A stretch of 64,000 nucleotides of DNA, taken from NCBI GenBank assembly GCA_013146195.2, contig CM028382.1, forward strand, positions 56,967,027 to 57,031,026, written 5' to 3'. The stretch comes from Codonopsis lanceolata. Lineage: Eukaryota > Streptophyta > Magnoliopsida > Asterales > Campanulaceae. Position 1 is the stretch's first letter, and each line of letters opens with the position of its first letter. The position numbers were made by a program, and so were the translations under genes. Under the pieces are notes generated by a model. That model was not told where the DNA came from and did no database searches. It was given only the letters and a program-made list of their open reading frames with translations. Of the stretch, positions 34,484 through 46,962 are shown in pieces.

Positions 34484-34552
<69 letters not shown>
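34484..34552. repeat. (AT)n microsatellite
   Basis: About 34 AT units directly next to the hairpin. From here to 36150 there is no confident gene. The minus frame at 34821-35003 is open and ends at a donor-like AAAAG|GTCTTA, but I do not recognise it. Other simple repeats lie at 35349-35388 (AT), 35714-35732 (AC) and 35905-35937 (GT/GA). Confidence 0.95.
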
Positions 34553-34555
<3 letters not shown>

Positions 34556-35345
34556 CTATCACCGATGCAATACTAAGAATACTATTAATAACAAATTTTA
34601 AATTCATAAGAATAACTGAACTTTCATAAATGTTACTCCTTATGTTCTGATAAAGAGTCTCTGTTTGAAAATCGATATTTTAAGAAACTATTAATATTCC
34701 AAAAATACCCTTTTAAATTTAAACTACATATGAACACCAAATTTGAAACAAGAAAAATTTAGCAACAGAGGATTCGCGAGAATCATTTGCACATGCATGG
34801 CCATTGGAATTGAATTCACCCTAGGATTTTCTGTAAGACCTTTTAGAAGCCTCCATTACTTTGATTGGCGATAAACATCTCACGTTGGAACCGACCAGGC
34901 CTTGAACTTGCAGCGAAAATTTGACACCGTCAAATTCACAAACCCTAAATTGGAAAACTACAAAGGTGGTCCCGACAATTCCAGCTGCGGAAAAGTACAA
35001 CAAAGCGACAACTGGTTTATGCCGAGGTAGTCATCTCTAGATCGAACAATGAAGAAAAATTGAAGAAAGAGAGAAGAATTAATAAATGCACAAATTTCGA
35101 GAAATTATCAATTTATTGACACAAAAGATACTTGGATTTTCAATCAAGAATGTGAGGACGGACGGTTAGAATAGAAGGAGAAGCAAAGCGTGTTTACAGG
35201 AGAGAGTGGTTGGCGGAAGTTGGGTTCATGTGTCAAAAGGGTATAAAGCGGCGGCTGTAGAAAGGTTTTAGGACCTTTGTTTTGATACCATGTATAAACA
35301 ATTATAATTGTTATGGGTAATAGCATAACATTTTCATTGATGTTA

Positions 35346-35391
<46 letters not shown>

Positions 35392-35905
35392 GGTTACAAA
35401 GGAACACACAAAAACTAATTTACTTTGACAAAGATATAAACAAATATAAACAGAAGACCTATATAAGGAAGGAATCAAAAAAGATAATTACTAATAAAAA
35501 AATATATATACATAGATATTAATCTCTAACACCCACCTCTACTCTCATTCTCTTATAGGCAGGGAACTTGCCCATCGTTTCATGTCCATTGCTCGCCGTG
35601 CGTGGCTTAGCCGTAATCCACGTGGCAATCATGTGGGCTCTTTCAGCTGTGGTCTCTTCATAGTGGATAATCAAAAAACGTAGTGGAAATAGCGACTCAT
35701 ATATACATATATATACACACACACACACACACACTTAGTTACATTATTTAAATTGGATTCGTAGGTGGAAAGCATAAATACATCTCTATTGCCTCCCTTT
35801 GTAATTACAAAGAAGTAAAAGCTGCTAGATCTATTTGGTCGAGCTAGGTTCGATCATACTCGACATAAAATTCTTATGATTCCGTATGATTTCATATCAG
35901 GTTAA

Positions 35906-35937
<32 letters not shown>

Positions 35938-36089
35938 TAGATTGCAATTTTTTGCTTCAAAATATGGGTTCAAATGGGTTAATATTAGATCGATTTTTTT
36001 GCTAAATATGAATAGAGGAAGAAGAAGGGGGATGATGAGTCTAGAATGAAAATGACCTATTTGCCCTTAAAGAAAAGTTTCACGTGGAT

Positions 36090-36155
36090 CACACATAATC
36101 AATGAGTAGGTCTCATGTAAAACGGTTTTACTTATAGATCTTAATCCGTAAGGCG
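36090..36155. mobile_element. Remnant of a GTCTCA/TAATCCGT MITE family
   Basis: GGTCTCATGTAAAACGGTTTTAC...ATCTTAATCCGTAAGGCGGG is a degenerate form of a widespread plant MITE end (GTGAGACGGTCTCACGGATCTTAAT). Related copies are at 42322-42465 and 52640-52775. Confidence 0.45.
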
Positions 36156-37494
36156 GGTATATCCATGCTAAATGAGCTAAAATTCATAAATCTCAGCGCA
36201 ACCCCTTGAATTTTGGAAATTACAGTGTTACCCCTAACGTTATAAATGAAGAATATCACTTTTTAGTATTAAATGTGTCATTTTTCAGCATTAAATGTGT
36301 CACTTTTGCTTTGAAAATGATCACTTTATATTATAAGTGAAAACCGTCACTTTTGGCTTGAAATGGTGAAAGTGTCATTTTATGACATTAAAATTGTTAG
36401 TATTTTTTAACATAAAATATGTAACTTTTGACCCTACAATTGTTATTGTGCATTATAAATAAAAATTGTCATCGTTGGCCTTAAAAATGTCACTTTTTAA
36501 TATTAAATGTGTTACTTCTTAGCATTAAAAGTGTCACTTTTGACTATAAAAATATTAGTTTGTATTTTAATGAAAATTATTACATTTTTTACTTTAAAAG
36601 TGTTAATTTTCCCTTAAATAGTGTCATTTATACCCTTAAATGTGTCACTTTTGATCATAAAGTGACATTTAGCATTAAGAATTAAGTTAATTAAAATTTT
36701 AAGTTGATTTATGACTAAAATGTAAAATCTGAACACAAAGAGACTTTGGAAACAAAGTTTGAAAAGAGGGAGAACATCGATGCATGATTTGGAACAAGGA
36801 GGACACTATAGCAATTAACGAAAATATTCATTAATGCACCGACAAAAATATTTCTGATTTTGCTTCAGTGCCCCTATTGTTCTAACATTTGTTGCCAAAA
36901 GCTTCTTCCTCTCAAACCTTGTAATTTCATCCTCTACCAGCTCTGTTAACCTTCCGTTAGCCTTAGATGTTTGACGGACTCTAACGAAATTTGATGAAAC
37001 GCTAAATGACACATTTAAAGGCAAGCGTGACACATGTAAAGGTAAAAGTGACACATTTTAAAGTCAAAAGTGACACTATCAAGAACAAAAATTATAATTT
37101 TCATTAAAATATAAAATGACACTTTCAGGGTAAAAAATAACATATTTATTACTTAAATGTGACACTTTTAATACTATGAAGTGACACTTTAACGCTAAAA
37201 AGTGACAGTTTTTATTTATAATACAAAGTAATATTTTTTTAAAACAAAAGTTTGACATTTAAGACGAAAAATGATACATTTAAGGTCAAAATCACCAATT
37301 TTTAGAAAAAATAATAATTTTCATTAAAGATGCAAAGTGCTAAAGTGACACTTTTAGAACTAAAAATGACACTATAAAAAATGACACTCTTCATATATAA
37401 ACGTGAGAGGTGATACTGTAATTTCCTAAAAATAAGAAGTTGTGCTGAGATTTCTGAAGACCTATTTAACGCAGGGGTATTTTCATGTATAACC
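36152..37494. repeat. Large imperfect inverted repeat with GTGTCACTTTT minisatellite arms
   Basis: Left arm 36152-36690, right arm about 36990-37494. In complement the right arm repeats the left: AAATCTCAGC(G/A)CAAC, GGAAATTACAGT, ACCCCT...ACGTT, then many units of AAATGTGTCACTTTT (plus) or AAAAGTGACACATTT. The outer right end GGTTATACATGAAAATACCCCTG (in complement) is of a style seen in Mutator-like elements. No clear target duplication. The 0.3-kb centre is non-repetitive without a recognised gene. Confidence 0.78.
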
Positions 37495-40452
37495 TTTTTA
37501 AAATACCGATTTAGATATGCATTATCGATTAAGATCGGTATAACCGTTTTTGTGATAATGGTAAGGAGACGACCGCATCCAATTTAAGGAGGACTAATAA
37601 CCTGCAAAAAATCAAAAATGAAAAGGATTTAACCCTAACCTTTCGGCTTGCCTAATATGGACCTCATTTTATTTTCAATACATCCATCCACCAAGATAAA
37701 TAATAATATATGTTTTTTCTCACTGAACCTCTGTAGTTGCTGAGTTATCTTCTCAAATTTCAAAGAGAGTTCCTGTAGTTTTCGCCAAATTTCTGGGTGT
37801 TGATCGGTTTATCACTGTCTTTACTGAAGGTTTGGTCACTTTTCTATTATCGAAATCAGTCTAATTTCTTGTTGTCTTCACTCCTCAGTAATTTATTTTA
37901 TTTTATGCTTATTGAATTTTATTCCTAATCGAAATTACTGTTGCTTAAATTGAATTACGTTTTAGGGGGGGAAGGGCGGGATTTGAAGTGGGTATATGAC
38001 AATTTCGACCACTTGTGGAGAAATTAAAGTGTAATTAACAAATAGAATTAGTAAACAAATAAATAAAATTATAATAATATATGATTTAATATGTCTTAAC
38101 CATGTTGTGTCCTTGCTTAGTTCATTATTTGTTTTTGTTTTTGTTTTTGAAAATTATAGGTAATAAGTGATTATAGATTGTTTTTCTTGAGGATAATGGG
38201 AGAAGTTGTGGAGTTATCATAAAAGAAAATGGATATGTGGTCTGTCTCAGAGTTGGATATGGTTCTCTGAGAGAAAAACAAGGAGATACATGAGAGGGGA
38301 TGATGGGTTTGTGGGGTTAAGCTTAGTTGAAGAAGAGAATGGTAATTATCAAGTTTGCATGAATTAACAAGTATTTGAATATGAGTTAGTTGTTAATCTC
38401 TTGGTGTGTTGTTTTTCTTTTGGTTTGATCAATCTCTCATCACTGCGTGTGCATCTTTTTCTCGCTTAATCTAATGTTCTTTTCTTATCAGATTTTTTGA
38501 CATTTTTTAATATTAATTTCCTTTGTTTTTATGTGTGCAATCACACATATTCACATAATCATTTCAAGGATATATTAGAGTTCACAAAAGGAAGAGAAAG
38601 CTGTTATTCTAGCCACTAGAAGTATTAGCTTGGGATGATAGCATAGATGGAGATTATGATGCAAATGATGAATTATCATAGGCATGGTGATGTTGCTGGA
38701 ACATTAGTTTAAGCAATATATCAGAACAAAGTCAGCAAACTATTTGCCTCGAACCTTAATAAGGAGCCAACTAGGTCACCTACACCTATACATGAGGATG
38801 ATTAAGAGGATAAAAGAGAAGTGAAGGGCCTAGCAGTTATTATGATGGCAATGATGCTCCATGATTGGATGAGTGGCTCTCTAAGACTCTAACTACTATT
38901 TTGTCATTTGTTGAAGTTACTAGTTTCTTTTTTTCATAATCTTACGTCGAACTGTAATTCTTTTGTTTTTTTATTCAATAGGCGCCTTAATTCTCTCATG
39001 GGTGCCTTGCTCCTAGGCTCACGAAGACCCTTTTGCACCTTTAGCCATTAATGACTATGCAACAGGCTTAAAAATAGCCGCATCAGCTTTTCTGCAAGTG
39101 TCATTAGATGGATCTAACAATTTGGTAAATTAGAAACACAAGTTGAGTTAAATGGTGGAAATAGAAAGAAGAAAGCCAAAAAGTAGAATGGTTCTGCTTG
39201 CGACATCTGCAATTGCATAGGATAAACTTTATCCGATAAAGGTTGAGACTTGAGAATCCAGTTAACGCCACTCTAAATGCTAGGTTGAGGTACATGCTAC
39301 ACGTGCAAAATGGAGAAAGATAAATAGCATGGTATAATGGTGGAGAATGCAGTTAAGCGCACTTTAAATTACTGGGTGAGGTACATGCTATGCATATGCA
39401 AAATTGAATAAGATATGGGGAGTTTGGTAAAGGCTAGAAAAAAAAATTGGGGTTACCAAAAAGAGAAGATGAAGTGGGACACTTGATATTCGGAAGTTGA
39501 AGGCAATATCTTTTCAAGGATAGTTCAGATCACTGGCTGTGAAAGAGATCATGTGGAGGCACTGGCTGGCTCTCACTTTATAATAGTAATAGATGGAATT
39601 TTCATGGTAACATGTACAACATACATTGTTTTCTATTCACAAAATAAATTAAACAAACTTACCGTTGTAGAAAGTTTTGGTAGCCAGCAATTCCTACAGT
39701 TGGTTACGTACTATTATATTAGTAGAAGTAATTCTCAATAACGTTAGCTAAAGTGCTCTCTGGCAATGCATGGTGGAAGGTGAGGGGAGGTGATGCGCGC
39801 CACCTTAGGGAAAAAGCATACAGTTGTTTCACTTAACCCTCAAAGTTAGTTTTTGGTCCATTTGACTGTCAAATGGCTGATTGAACCTTTAAACTTTTTC
39901 ATCACATGCTTCATACAAGTCTAAGTTGGTGGCAAAATTAGCTGTTGATGAGGTGTTCCTTTTTTTCTTTTCAAAATGACATATTTAAGAAATAAGAAAA
40001 ACAGGAAAGGAAAAATTATCTAATACCCAGAATTTTGATTCCCAACTCTTTTTTCTTAAACATTTTCTTTTCTTAATCTCTTTCATCCACCACTCTAAAC
40101 AATCCACCATCTTCAACCTCAATAACCACTGCCACTACCTTCAATCTGGCGTAGATACTGCCTCCACGTTTAGACCAATCACCACTACAGTAATTTAGTA
40201 CTTCCTTAACTACCACCTTTTCCGTTCCTACCTTCTTTTCCACCCATCCACATTCCATGATTCTCAGCATCGTCATGCCTACTACTGATCCATATTCGTT
40301 TTCATATTGATCATCGAGAAAGAAGCGAGAGACAGAGAGATAACAGATCTGTCTCCTAGTATGAGGCCTTCATCACCAAAATATTTCGATGGTGGTGACA
40401 ATGTGGTGATTTTGGATTAAACCCCCACCCTAAATAAGGCCAGCCCGCAGTG

Positions 40453-40800
40453 TTTTTTTTTTGATAAGTAAGAGTATTATAAAATATAAAAAGCGTCAAT
40501 AAAGGAGACGCATCCTATGTACACGGGAAGTATACAAAGACCACCACTAACTATAAGCTAAGTTATTCACAAAATTACAAAAAGGGCTAAAACCCTGCAA
40601 CACCTCCTCGTAACCCCAAAAAGACAACAGATGGAGAATTTGATTCTTAAGATCAGCCATGCTCCTTTCTTCGTTCTCAAAAACTCTAGCATTCCTTTCT
40701 TAAGATCAGCCCTGCAGATTATTGCAGGTTGAGATGCCCTCCAATTTCATCCTTCTGGCCCGATATTGCCAGAAACACATGGTGAAGATGTAATTTCTAT
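40453..40800 (-). mobile_element. LINE (L1-type) 3' end, 5'-truncated
   Basis: On the minus strand it ends ...TTGTATACTTCCCGTGTACATAGG...CTTACTTATC followed by a poly(A) of ten, the usual tail of plant L1 elements. The upstream part (about 40600-40780) resembles degenerate C-terminal ORF2 sequence. The 5' limit and target duplication are not clear. Confidence 0.72.
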
Positions 40801-41982
40801 TGGGGGTTTAGAGATTTGAAGAAAAGGTGTTGGTAGTAATGGATAATGTAATCATCGCACCACCTCCTCTGTCAGGGCTCATAAGACTAGTCTCTTTATT
40901 TGTCCTATACAAATTTCAAACTGCCATTTGACCAAGGAACGTGATGCCTAAAAACTAAGTAGGATTAGATGGGTCACTTTAAATGTCAAGACCTTAAGTT
41001 GATCTGGACATATACTGGAGAGCACTGAGCTGTACATTGACCTTTTTTTTTTAAAGTGGATATGTATACCATTTGGCGTTTGAACAAAAAATAAGATTTC
41101 TAGTTTGAATATCAAACACATTTTCAGGCCATGTTAGTATGTTACCCACTTGGTCTTTTGAAGGAAGACAGGAGAGAAAATAGGACATCATGTCAACTGC
41201 AAGCTGCTGTTGAAAAAGAATAAATGGAGTCATGCTGAAAGGTAGTTCGAAGTTTCAGCGACAAGTGTTTTTGTTGATGCTGTTTTTTGCCTTATTCGTG
41301 CTAAAAGTGTAATTTAAGGCAAACTGGTTCACTTGCTCTTTTGCTGGCGGAGCCCTTTGGTAGGATCAACACACACTCGAAAACAAAATCTGTGTAAGGC
41401 GGTGGAGGATGGTAGTTTCTTTTACTGGTATATTACATTTGTGTTTGTGTGGAAGGGAAGGATGGTTTAGAAACACCAACTCCATTTTGATGTTTAAGTT
41501 CAATTCATATCAAAGTCAAGTTGGATGATCATGTGATTGATGGTTTTATATCTAGGATATATAGCCTATGGAAATATCTTTTGTTTTTTTTGTTTGTGTA
41601 TTTTTGGGGTGGTGGGAGAGAGGGGGGGATTAGAAACAGAAAAAGCAACTCAAGCAACTTTTATACTCCTGGAGGGTATATATCAACTTTGCCTGAAAGT
41701 TTTGCCATAATTGAAAAAGCATAGTTAATCTTTTTTTTATAGATAAATATGGTATGAAGATTGGAACCAAGGGCCTCAAGGTCTTTGGTCTTTGTCTTGA
41801 ATGCCTTGCCATCTCTCTCACCCCTTGGGATCAAAAGTTTAGTTGATCTTGACATATAGCCATGGGCGGATCTAAGTGGATAATGAGTGGGGCTTAAGCC
41901 CACATCTACATTTTACAAAAAATAATTATAATATAAAATAAAATAAATCATTATTAACCTTAACCTCTTTTATTGTTACGTA

Positions 41983-42216
41983 CTCCCTCCGTTCCACCCA
42001 AAGAGTCCATGTTTAAGAAGTCTAATAATTAACGGATATATAACGAGCATTAGAGTTGGTCATAATTATAATAATGTTTTAGCATAATTAATATGTTAAT
42101 ATCAAATGTTTTGTGGCAAAGTTGATTATTATGGAGATTGTTAGACATAGTTTTTGAAAGTGGACTCTTTATGTGAAACATCCCAAAATAGTATGGTGGA
42201 CCTGGAATGGAAAGAG
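41983..42216. mobile_element. Stowaway-type MITE, 234 bp
   Basis: Left end CTCCCTCCGTTCCACCCAAAGAGTCCA; right end is its imperfect complement (TGGACTCTTT...GGAATGGAAAGAG). Flanked by TA at 41981-41982 and 42217-42218. The same internal block GTGAAACATCCCAAAAT recurs at 54792-54808. Confidence 0.9.
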
Positions 42217-42321
42217 TATGTAATGGGTAACACTCGTTAAATCACGGACTATATGTAAATTCTTTTTTTGATTAATGAAGTTATTTTGCACAGTTATTAC
42301 CGTTTACAATATTTTTTAAAA

Positions 42322-42465
42322 AGTAGGTCTCTTGTGAGACCCTCTTACGGATTCTAATTCGTTAGACAGAGCTCTACTCTCTCACTGCTCAAACCACCAA
42401 CACACGGTGGATTGGAGATCCGTCTTTTAGGAAATACTTGTAAGACGATCTTTCCTAAGTTTTTA
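42322..42465. mobile_element. GTCTCTTGTGAGACC-type MITE, copy 1
   Basis: AGGTCTCTTGTGAGACCCTCTTACGGATTC...TTAGACAGAGCTCTACTCTCTCACTGCTC... matches the complement of 52640-52775 over more than 100 bp (TCTTACGGAT, AAGACAGAG, CACTAACACA blocks). No coding sequence. Confidence 0.65.
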
Positions 42466-43338
42466 CCATTTTTAATACCTAGCCCACGAGGTACCGAAAT
42501 CCTGTATCCGCCCCTGCATACACCTAGATAGGGAGGGTTTTACTTTATACGAGTATGATTTTAGACTAACATGAAACACCTATTTTAGAGCTAAAAAAAA
42601 GATCTTGTAGAAAGGGTTTGTTCTTGATACGTTATTGAGCTAAGAATGCTATGACTACCTCTAAAGTGCACATATTACCAATACCTTACATAGATAGAAT
42701 GGTATTTTTTTGCGTATCTTAGTGGCACTTGGGATGATAAACTTAAAATTGTAGAATGATCATGAAGGGGGTGAAAATCCTAACATGGAACATATGGACT
42801 TTCTTATTTGGATTTGCTCTAGAAAAGTCTAGATACTTTTGTAGAGCTCATGATCTCAGCATTGTAAACACAGTTTCTGGTTGTCTTATTTCTTTATATA
42901 CATACTTTAGATAAGACATACACATGAGACAGGAGCAAGTTAGAAAAGGATAAGGGACTTTCAGTGGGACATTGCACAAAGAGAAGCAAACTCTTCAAAT
43001 GGCACAGGAGTACCTCTTTAACGAGATACCAAGAAAAGCATAATGTCCTAATGGGGACTGCCTTGACCTCTATTGATAACTAGGGTAAACAAGAAAAAAA
43101 AAGGGAAGAGTAAAGTAAAAGAAGGCTAGGCTCTAAACCTGGTTTGTTTCAAATGTGGCATAGCAGTTCACTATGCATTTCATGTTTGTATGTAACTTCA
43201 CTAGTGCTCTTTCACTCGATAAAACACAAGCTTTAAATATATAGATCTAACTCAAAGAAGTTTTTGTGAATTTTTTCTTCATTGTTGTCATACTTGCTCG
43301 TGCTTCTTTCTGACTTCAGTTGGCCAGGTTAGTTCAAG

Positions 43339-43587
43339 ATGGGAAACAAGTCTGCAAAGCAAGTCCAGATAGAAGATAATAAGGGCGAATTGCTCGTGAA
43401 GGTTGCACCTCCTGTGGACCGTACTTATCTTCGTTGGCTTGCTAAAGATTTGGCTAAGGTTCATCGCTTCAGGCCAAAAAATCCTCCTGCTGTGACGCCA
43501 CCTGATCAATATATTGAGTACATGCGCATGAAAGGATGGTTAGATCTGGATTTGGATGATCCTGATCTTGCCCATTTATTCAAGTAA
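43339..43587 (+). CDS. Small conserved plant protein of unknown function (82 aa)
   Basis: ATG at 43339, 20 bases after a strong 3' splice site, so the gene has a 5'-UTR intron; stop TAA 43585-43587. The protein starts 'MGNKSAKQVQIEDNKG' and has an ordered, charged body ('VAPPVDRTYLRWLAKDL', 'PPDQYIEYMRMKGWLDLDL') without signal peptide or membrane segment. Codon use, the clean frame and the UTR context mark it as a real gene in a sea of repeats; the MGN start could allow N-myristoylation. The stop overlaps a donor-like AA|GTAAG, so a further coding exon cannot be excluded. I do not recognise the family and assign no function. Confidence 0.75.
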   Translation: MGNKSAKQVQIEDNKGELLVKVAPPVDRTYLRWLAKDLAKVHRFRPKNPPAVTPPDQYIEYMRMKGWLDLDLDDPDLAHLFK

Positions 43588-44770
43588 GAAAGGTTTTAGA
43601 CATGTCATAATACAGAGGAAGATTATCTTCTTCAATAGCAGGTTAGCATTGATGTTATGCTTTCAGCTATGTATAACAGTTCCAAGTATTTTTGGTGTAA
43701 ATGAAAACTGTATTAGAGTTGTTTATTGCTGGATCTTTATTTATTGCGTTCAGCCAAGTTGATTCGGCGAGTATGCTAGACTTTTGGGGTGTTGTGTTTG
43801 GTATGGGTTTGTGTAGGTTAAGCTTTGGGTTTTGAATTTTATTTTGTAATGATAGAAGAAAAAGTAAGAAAGAAAGACGGGAGAAGTTAGTGGGCCAAAG
43901 AGAGAGCACGAAACTAAAATCTGACGTTTTGAATCTTGGTATGAATGTCTATTCTCCAAGCAAATATTTATGACTTTGATTTTCGTTTTTATGATTTTTT
44001 CTCCTGCCCGCTTCAGTCTTTCTTACTTTTTTTTCAATTATTACAAAATAAAAATCTAAAATCCAAAAACCACCCGTATGTCAAACACATTGGTTTTGTA
44101 GGGTAAAAGATCTGGAGACTTGGCACTCCAAGCTTGATCGTCATGACATTTGAGCACTCAAAGTGAGACTCAGATAGAGGTGGCAAATCTACGAGGGTGT
44201 TCATGTGGGTTGCGGGTTCAAATGAGTATATAAGAAAATGCTCAATCGATAACACATGTATAAATGTGCGGATAATAAATAGGTTTGGATGCGCATTTAA
44301 CCATTAACACAAAATTATTATTTAAAAAAAGTAAACTTTGCAAAAAAATGTGGTGGTGGTCGTCGGATGTTTTTTGGTGGCCACCAGAGTTTGTTGCGGG
44401 AGGTGGTGCTTCGGAGGTTGTCTATTTATATTCATATAAGCCAATGTGAATTAACGACTATATGGTGTTTTACAAAATGTAAAATCTCATGTTTGATTCC
44501 TTCACACGTTCCCTTAAAAAGGAAAAAAAAAAAAAAAAGACACTCAAGCATCCACTTAACGAGAAAATATGCGTATGTCTAATTTGGCTCACCGACAATA
44601 ATAGACGTGCACATACCCATCAATTTGTGAGTAGAGTAAGCAGGTAAGAGCAAATTTGTCTACCTCTAGTCTTAGAAAAAGGTGCCAACAATACCCATAC
44701 TTACTGGCTCTCAAAAGTCCAAACTATGGCAAAACATTAAACACACAAACATATCAAATAAGTTTATAAT
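43588..44770. other. 3' UTR of the small gene and AT-rich flank
   Basis: 43588-43760 reads as a 3' UTR (T-rich, 'TGTAAATGAAAACTG'), without a canonical AATAAA. The remainder to 44770 shows no gene; 44360-44420 is a short GTGG-rich stretch. Confidence 0.4.
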
Positions 44771-45049
44771 TGTTATGAAAGTCAAACAAGCATAGGCTAG
44801 GTAGTTATATGTATATAGCGTTGGTAAGAATGGTTAATGCAGGTTGTTGTAATAGGCTAGGTAGTTATGTGTTTATAGCATTGGTAAGAATGGTTAGTGC
44901 AGGTTGTTGTAATAGTATGTAAAGCTCGGTTATAAATATCGAACATTCTGTGATTATTGAACATATTAATCCTTCAGCTCTTAATAAAGTTTTTTCTCTT
45001 TCTTTCTCTAATGCATTTTTTGTCATAAGTTGATGGTTACTTTATAACA
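44771..45049 (+). repeat. 5' LTR of the old copia element (279 bp)
   Basis: TGTTATGAAAGTC...TTTATAACA. It contains a tandem duplication of about 61 bp (two TAGGCTAGGTAGTTAT(A/G)TGT...GTTGTTGTAATAG units, about 44794-44915) that the 3' LTR lacks, and a leader-like 'TTATAAATATCGAACATT' promoter region. Confidence 0.92.
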
Positions 45050-45066
45050 CATTATCAGTACGATCG
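45050..45066 (+). promoter_or_regulatory. Primer-binding site of the old copia element
   Basis: CATTATCAGTACGATCG follows the LTR end. It is close to the (A)CATTATCAGCACGA primer site of many plant copia elements. Confidence 0.75.
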
Positions 45067-45128
45067 TTCTACTCTTAACATTCTCACCAGTAAAAATTTC
45101 TGCCGATATATTTTATTTTATGTTACTA

Positions 45129-45137
<9 letters not shown>

Positions 45138-45208
<71 letters not shown>
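45138..45208. repeat. (AT)n microsatellite in the copia leader
   Basis: About 35 AT units. The adjoining 45210-45925 is AT-rich with CCTCTCCTCCAACGGCTA and CTCTCCTCCAGCGGCTA, two similar short blocks 60 bp apart; no gene recognised. Confidence 0.95.
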
Positions 45209-45210
<2 letters not shown>

Positions 45211-46249
45211 TTTGTCACCATTATTAAAGAAAATGTTGGCTGAGTCACCGTCGATAATATATGGTGAAATAATGAAATAATAATTTATTATTTTATGCAT
45301 AGAATATATGTTCGTTGATGCTTGTGCGAAAGTAACCCCAAGCTACAAACTGAATATATATTATGTATTGATATGATTTATATTTATTACATTTGATAAT
45401 TTATTACTAACCTTCAAACACCCACATAAAAAGCTTGTCGAGTAACGTGACGTGAATAAATGTGTATGATGAATAATAGCTGTATAGTGTGAAAAAATAT
45501 TCATGCAGAGTTATTTTATTTGTGATCAACTTATTGCTCCTAATAAGATTTATATTTATACATAATATTAATGCAATTCTATTAAATCAGAATTTTTACA
45601 TTTTTACCCCTCTCCTCCAACGGCTAGTTAACGACTATTTAACTGATATTAATCTCTCTCCTCCAGCGGCTACAAAACGGTCACTTTTATTCATAAAAAC
45701 AACATCTCAATAATTAACTCACATTTTTACTACCTCCTTACAAACTCTCAATACTATATTCTCTTCTACAATATATTTAACTCAATATTGATGATTATTA
45801 TCATACTAGTTATTGCGTGCACCATATTGGTTTTCGTTGCTGAATACTCTCAAAACGATTTCAGATTTTTATTACTTATCTTTGTACCATGTATGTCCTG
45901 TTAGCAGTAGTAGTAACTTTCAACGTACATTTTAAGGTTAAGTATACCATTAGTCCCTGAATTTTGGCTAAACTCATCATCAGTCCCCCAACTTCAAAAG
46001 GTTTCGCCACTGACCAAAGTAGGCCTTTTTTGCTCATCGGAGGTCCCTAGCCCTAACACAGTTTGCCCGTTTGTGTATTTCCGTTAAGTGAGCATGTGTC
46101 ACTCACATACACAAAATAAGGGGTCATGTATAAAATCATCAAAATAAGGGGGCAATTAACCATGATAGAAGATGAAGGGGACTTGAATTGATATTCTTTG
46201 TTCTATTAATGGATTTAATGTATCTACATTGTTATCTAATTTCACATGT

Positions 46250-46590
46250 AGCCTTTGCCGGAGAAGACCCATTAACGCCCAAGGCCTATCTGATTCGTTA
46301 CTGGAATAAGTCCTACGCCTTCGGAATCAACGTTCCCAACCTCAAATTCACGACGTACTCCAGCAACGTCAACGAGGCGAGAAGTTTGCGTGTACATCGA
46401 CACCTCGAACGCCGGTGACCAGTCGTTTGCTAGTTACGGTAGGAACGGGAATGTAGTTGCCAACGAATTTAGCTGTTGCGGGAAGGACACAAACGTCATA
46501 GGCTCGAGCTTTTCTGGATATGGCCAAACGGCTAATGGGGCAGCTGATAACTTCACATCATATGGCGTTAATGGCAATGTTCCGTAATTG
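46250..46590 (+). pseudogene. Captured fragment of a BURP-domain polygalacturonase beta-subunit (PG1-beta) gene
   Basis: The first frame reads 'AGEDPLTPKAYLIRYWNK', the conserved start of the mature PG1-beta/AroGP proteins. A shifted frame from about 46385 reads the diagnostic 14-residue repeats: 'NAGDQSFASYGRNGNVV', 'NVIGSSFSGYGQTANGA', 'NFTSYGVNGNVP'. The BURP domain itself is absent. PG1-beta is the non-catalytic, cell-wall subunit binding polygalacturonase in fruit and other tissues. The fragment is frameshifted and truncated, enclosed by Mutator-type inverted repeats, so it is captured cargo rather than a gene. Confidence 0.88.
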
Positions 46591-46650
46591 ACTTCAGCAA
46601 TTACAGAAAATATTTCAATGAAGGTACGGATACGTTAATGGCAATGTTCC

Positions 46651-46962
46651 AGATTTGGGTGATTTTGGGGAGCAGGGGTTGGAAGGAGATGGTTGGAAGA
46701 GTGAGCGTGAGAGAGAGAAGAAGATCTGGAGCGAGCTCGTTTAGAGAAGGTGGAGCTTTGCCGGCTCTGTTGAGGGGGGCTTTAACCGGTGATGGTGGCT
46801 ATGGTGGCCATGGAAAGAGATGATGAGGTTGGGTGTGGAGCCGGAGGAAGACGACATGACTGGATTTTGAGGTTGCCTTCGCCGAATTTGGATGATTTTT
46901 GGGAGCATGGGTTGGAAGGAGATAGTGGGAAGAGTGAGCGTGAGAGAGAGAGATAAGAAGAA
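46651..46962. repeat. Direct repeat pair inside the Pack-MULE
   Basis: 46651-46727 and 46884-46962 share (A)TTTGG(G/A)TGATTTT(T)GGGAGCA(G/T)GGGTTGGAAGGAGAT and GAAGAGTGAGCGTGAGAGAG. The sequence between is GC-richer and may be part of a second captured gene read on the minus strand; I do not recognise it. Confidence 0.8.

Larger units (their letters stand above)
37495..43311 (+). other. Presumed 5' region and long 5'-UTR intron of the small conserved gene
   Basis: 37730-37830 looks like a leader (pyrimidine-rich, ending CTGAAG|GTTTGG). The coding exon at 43339 is preceded by a clear polypyrimidine tract and acceptor TCTGACTTCAG (43309-43319). The interval contains a LINE fragment and MITEs and no other convincing gene. 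Linking these ends as one intron is inference; 38570-38830 is an exon-like but broken stretch I cannot assign. Confidence 0.3.

Noticed and set aside
38570..38830. Exon-like stretch containing a 'NKEPTRSPTPIHEDD'-like reading
   Set aside because: Several in-frame stops and no recognised family; not enough support for a pseudogene call.
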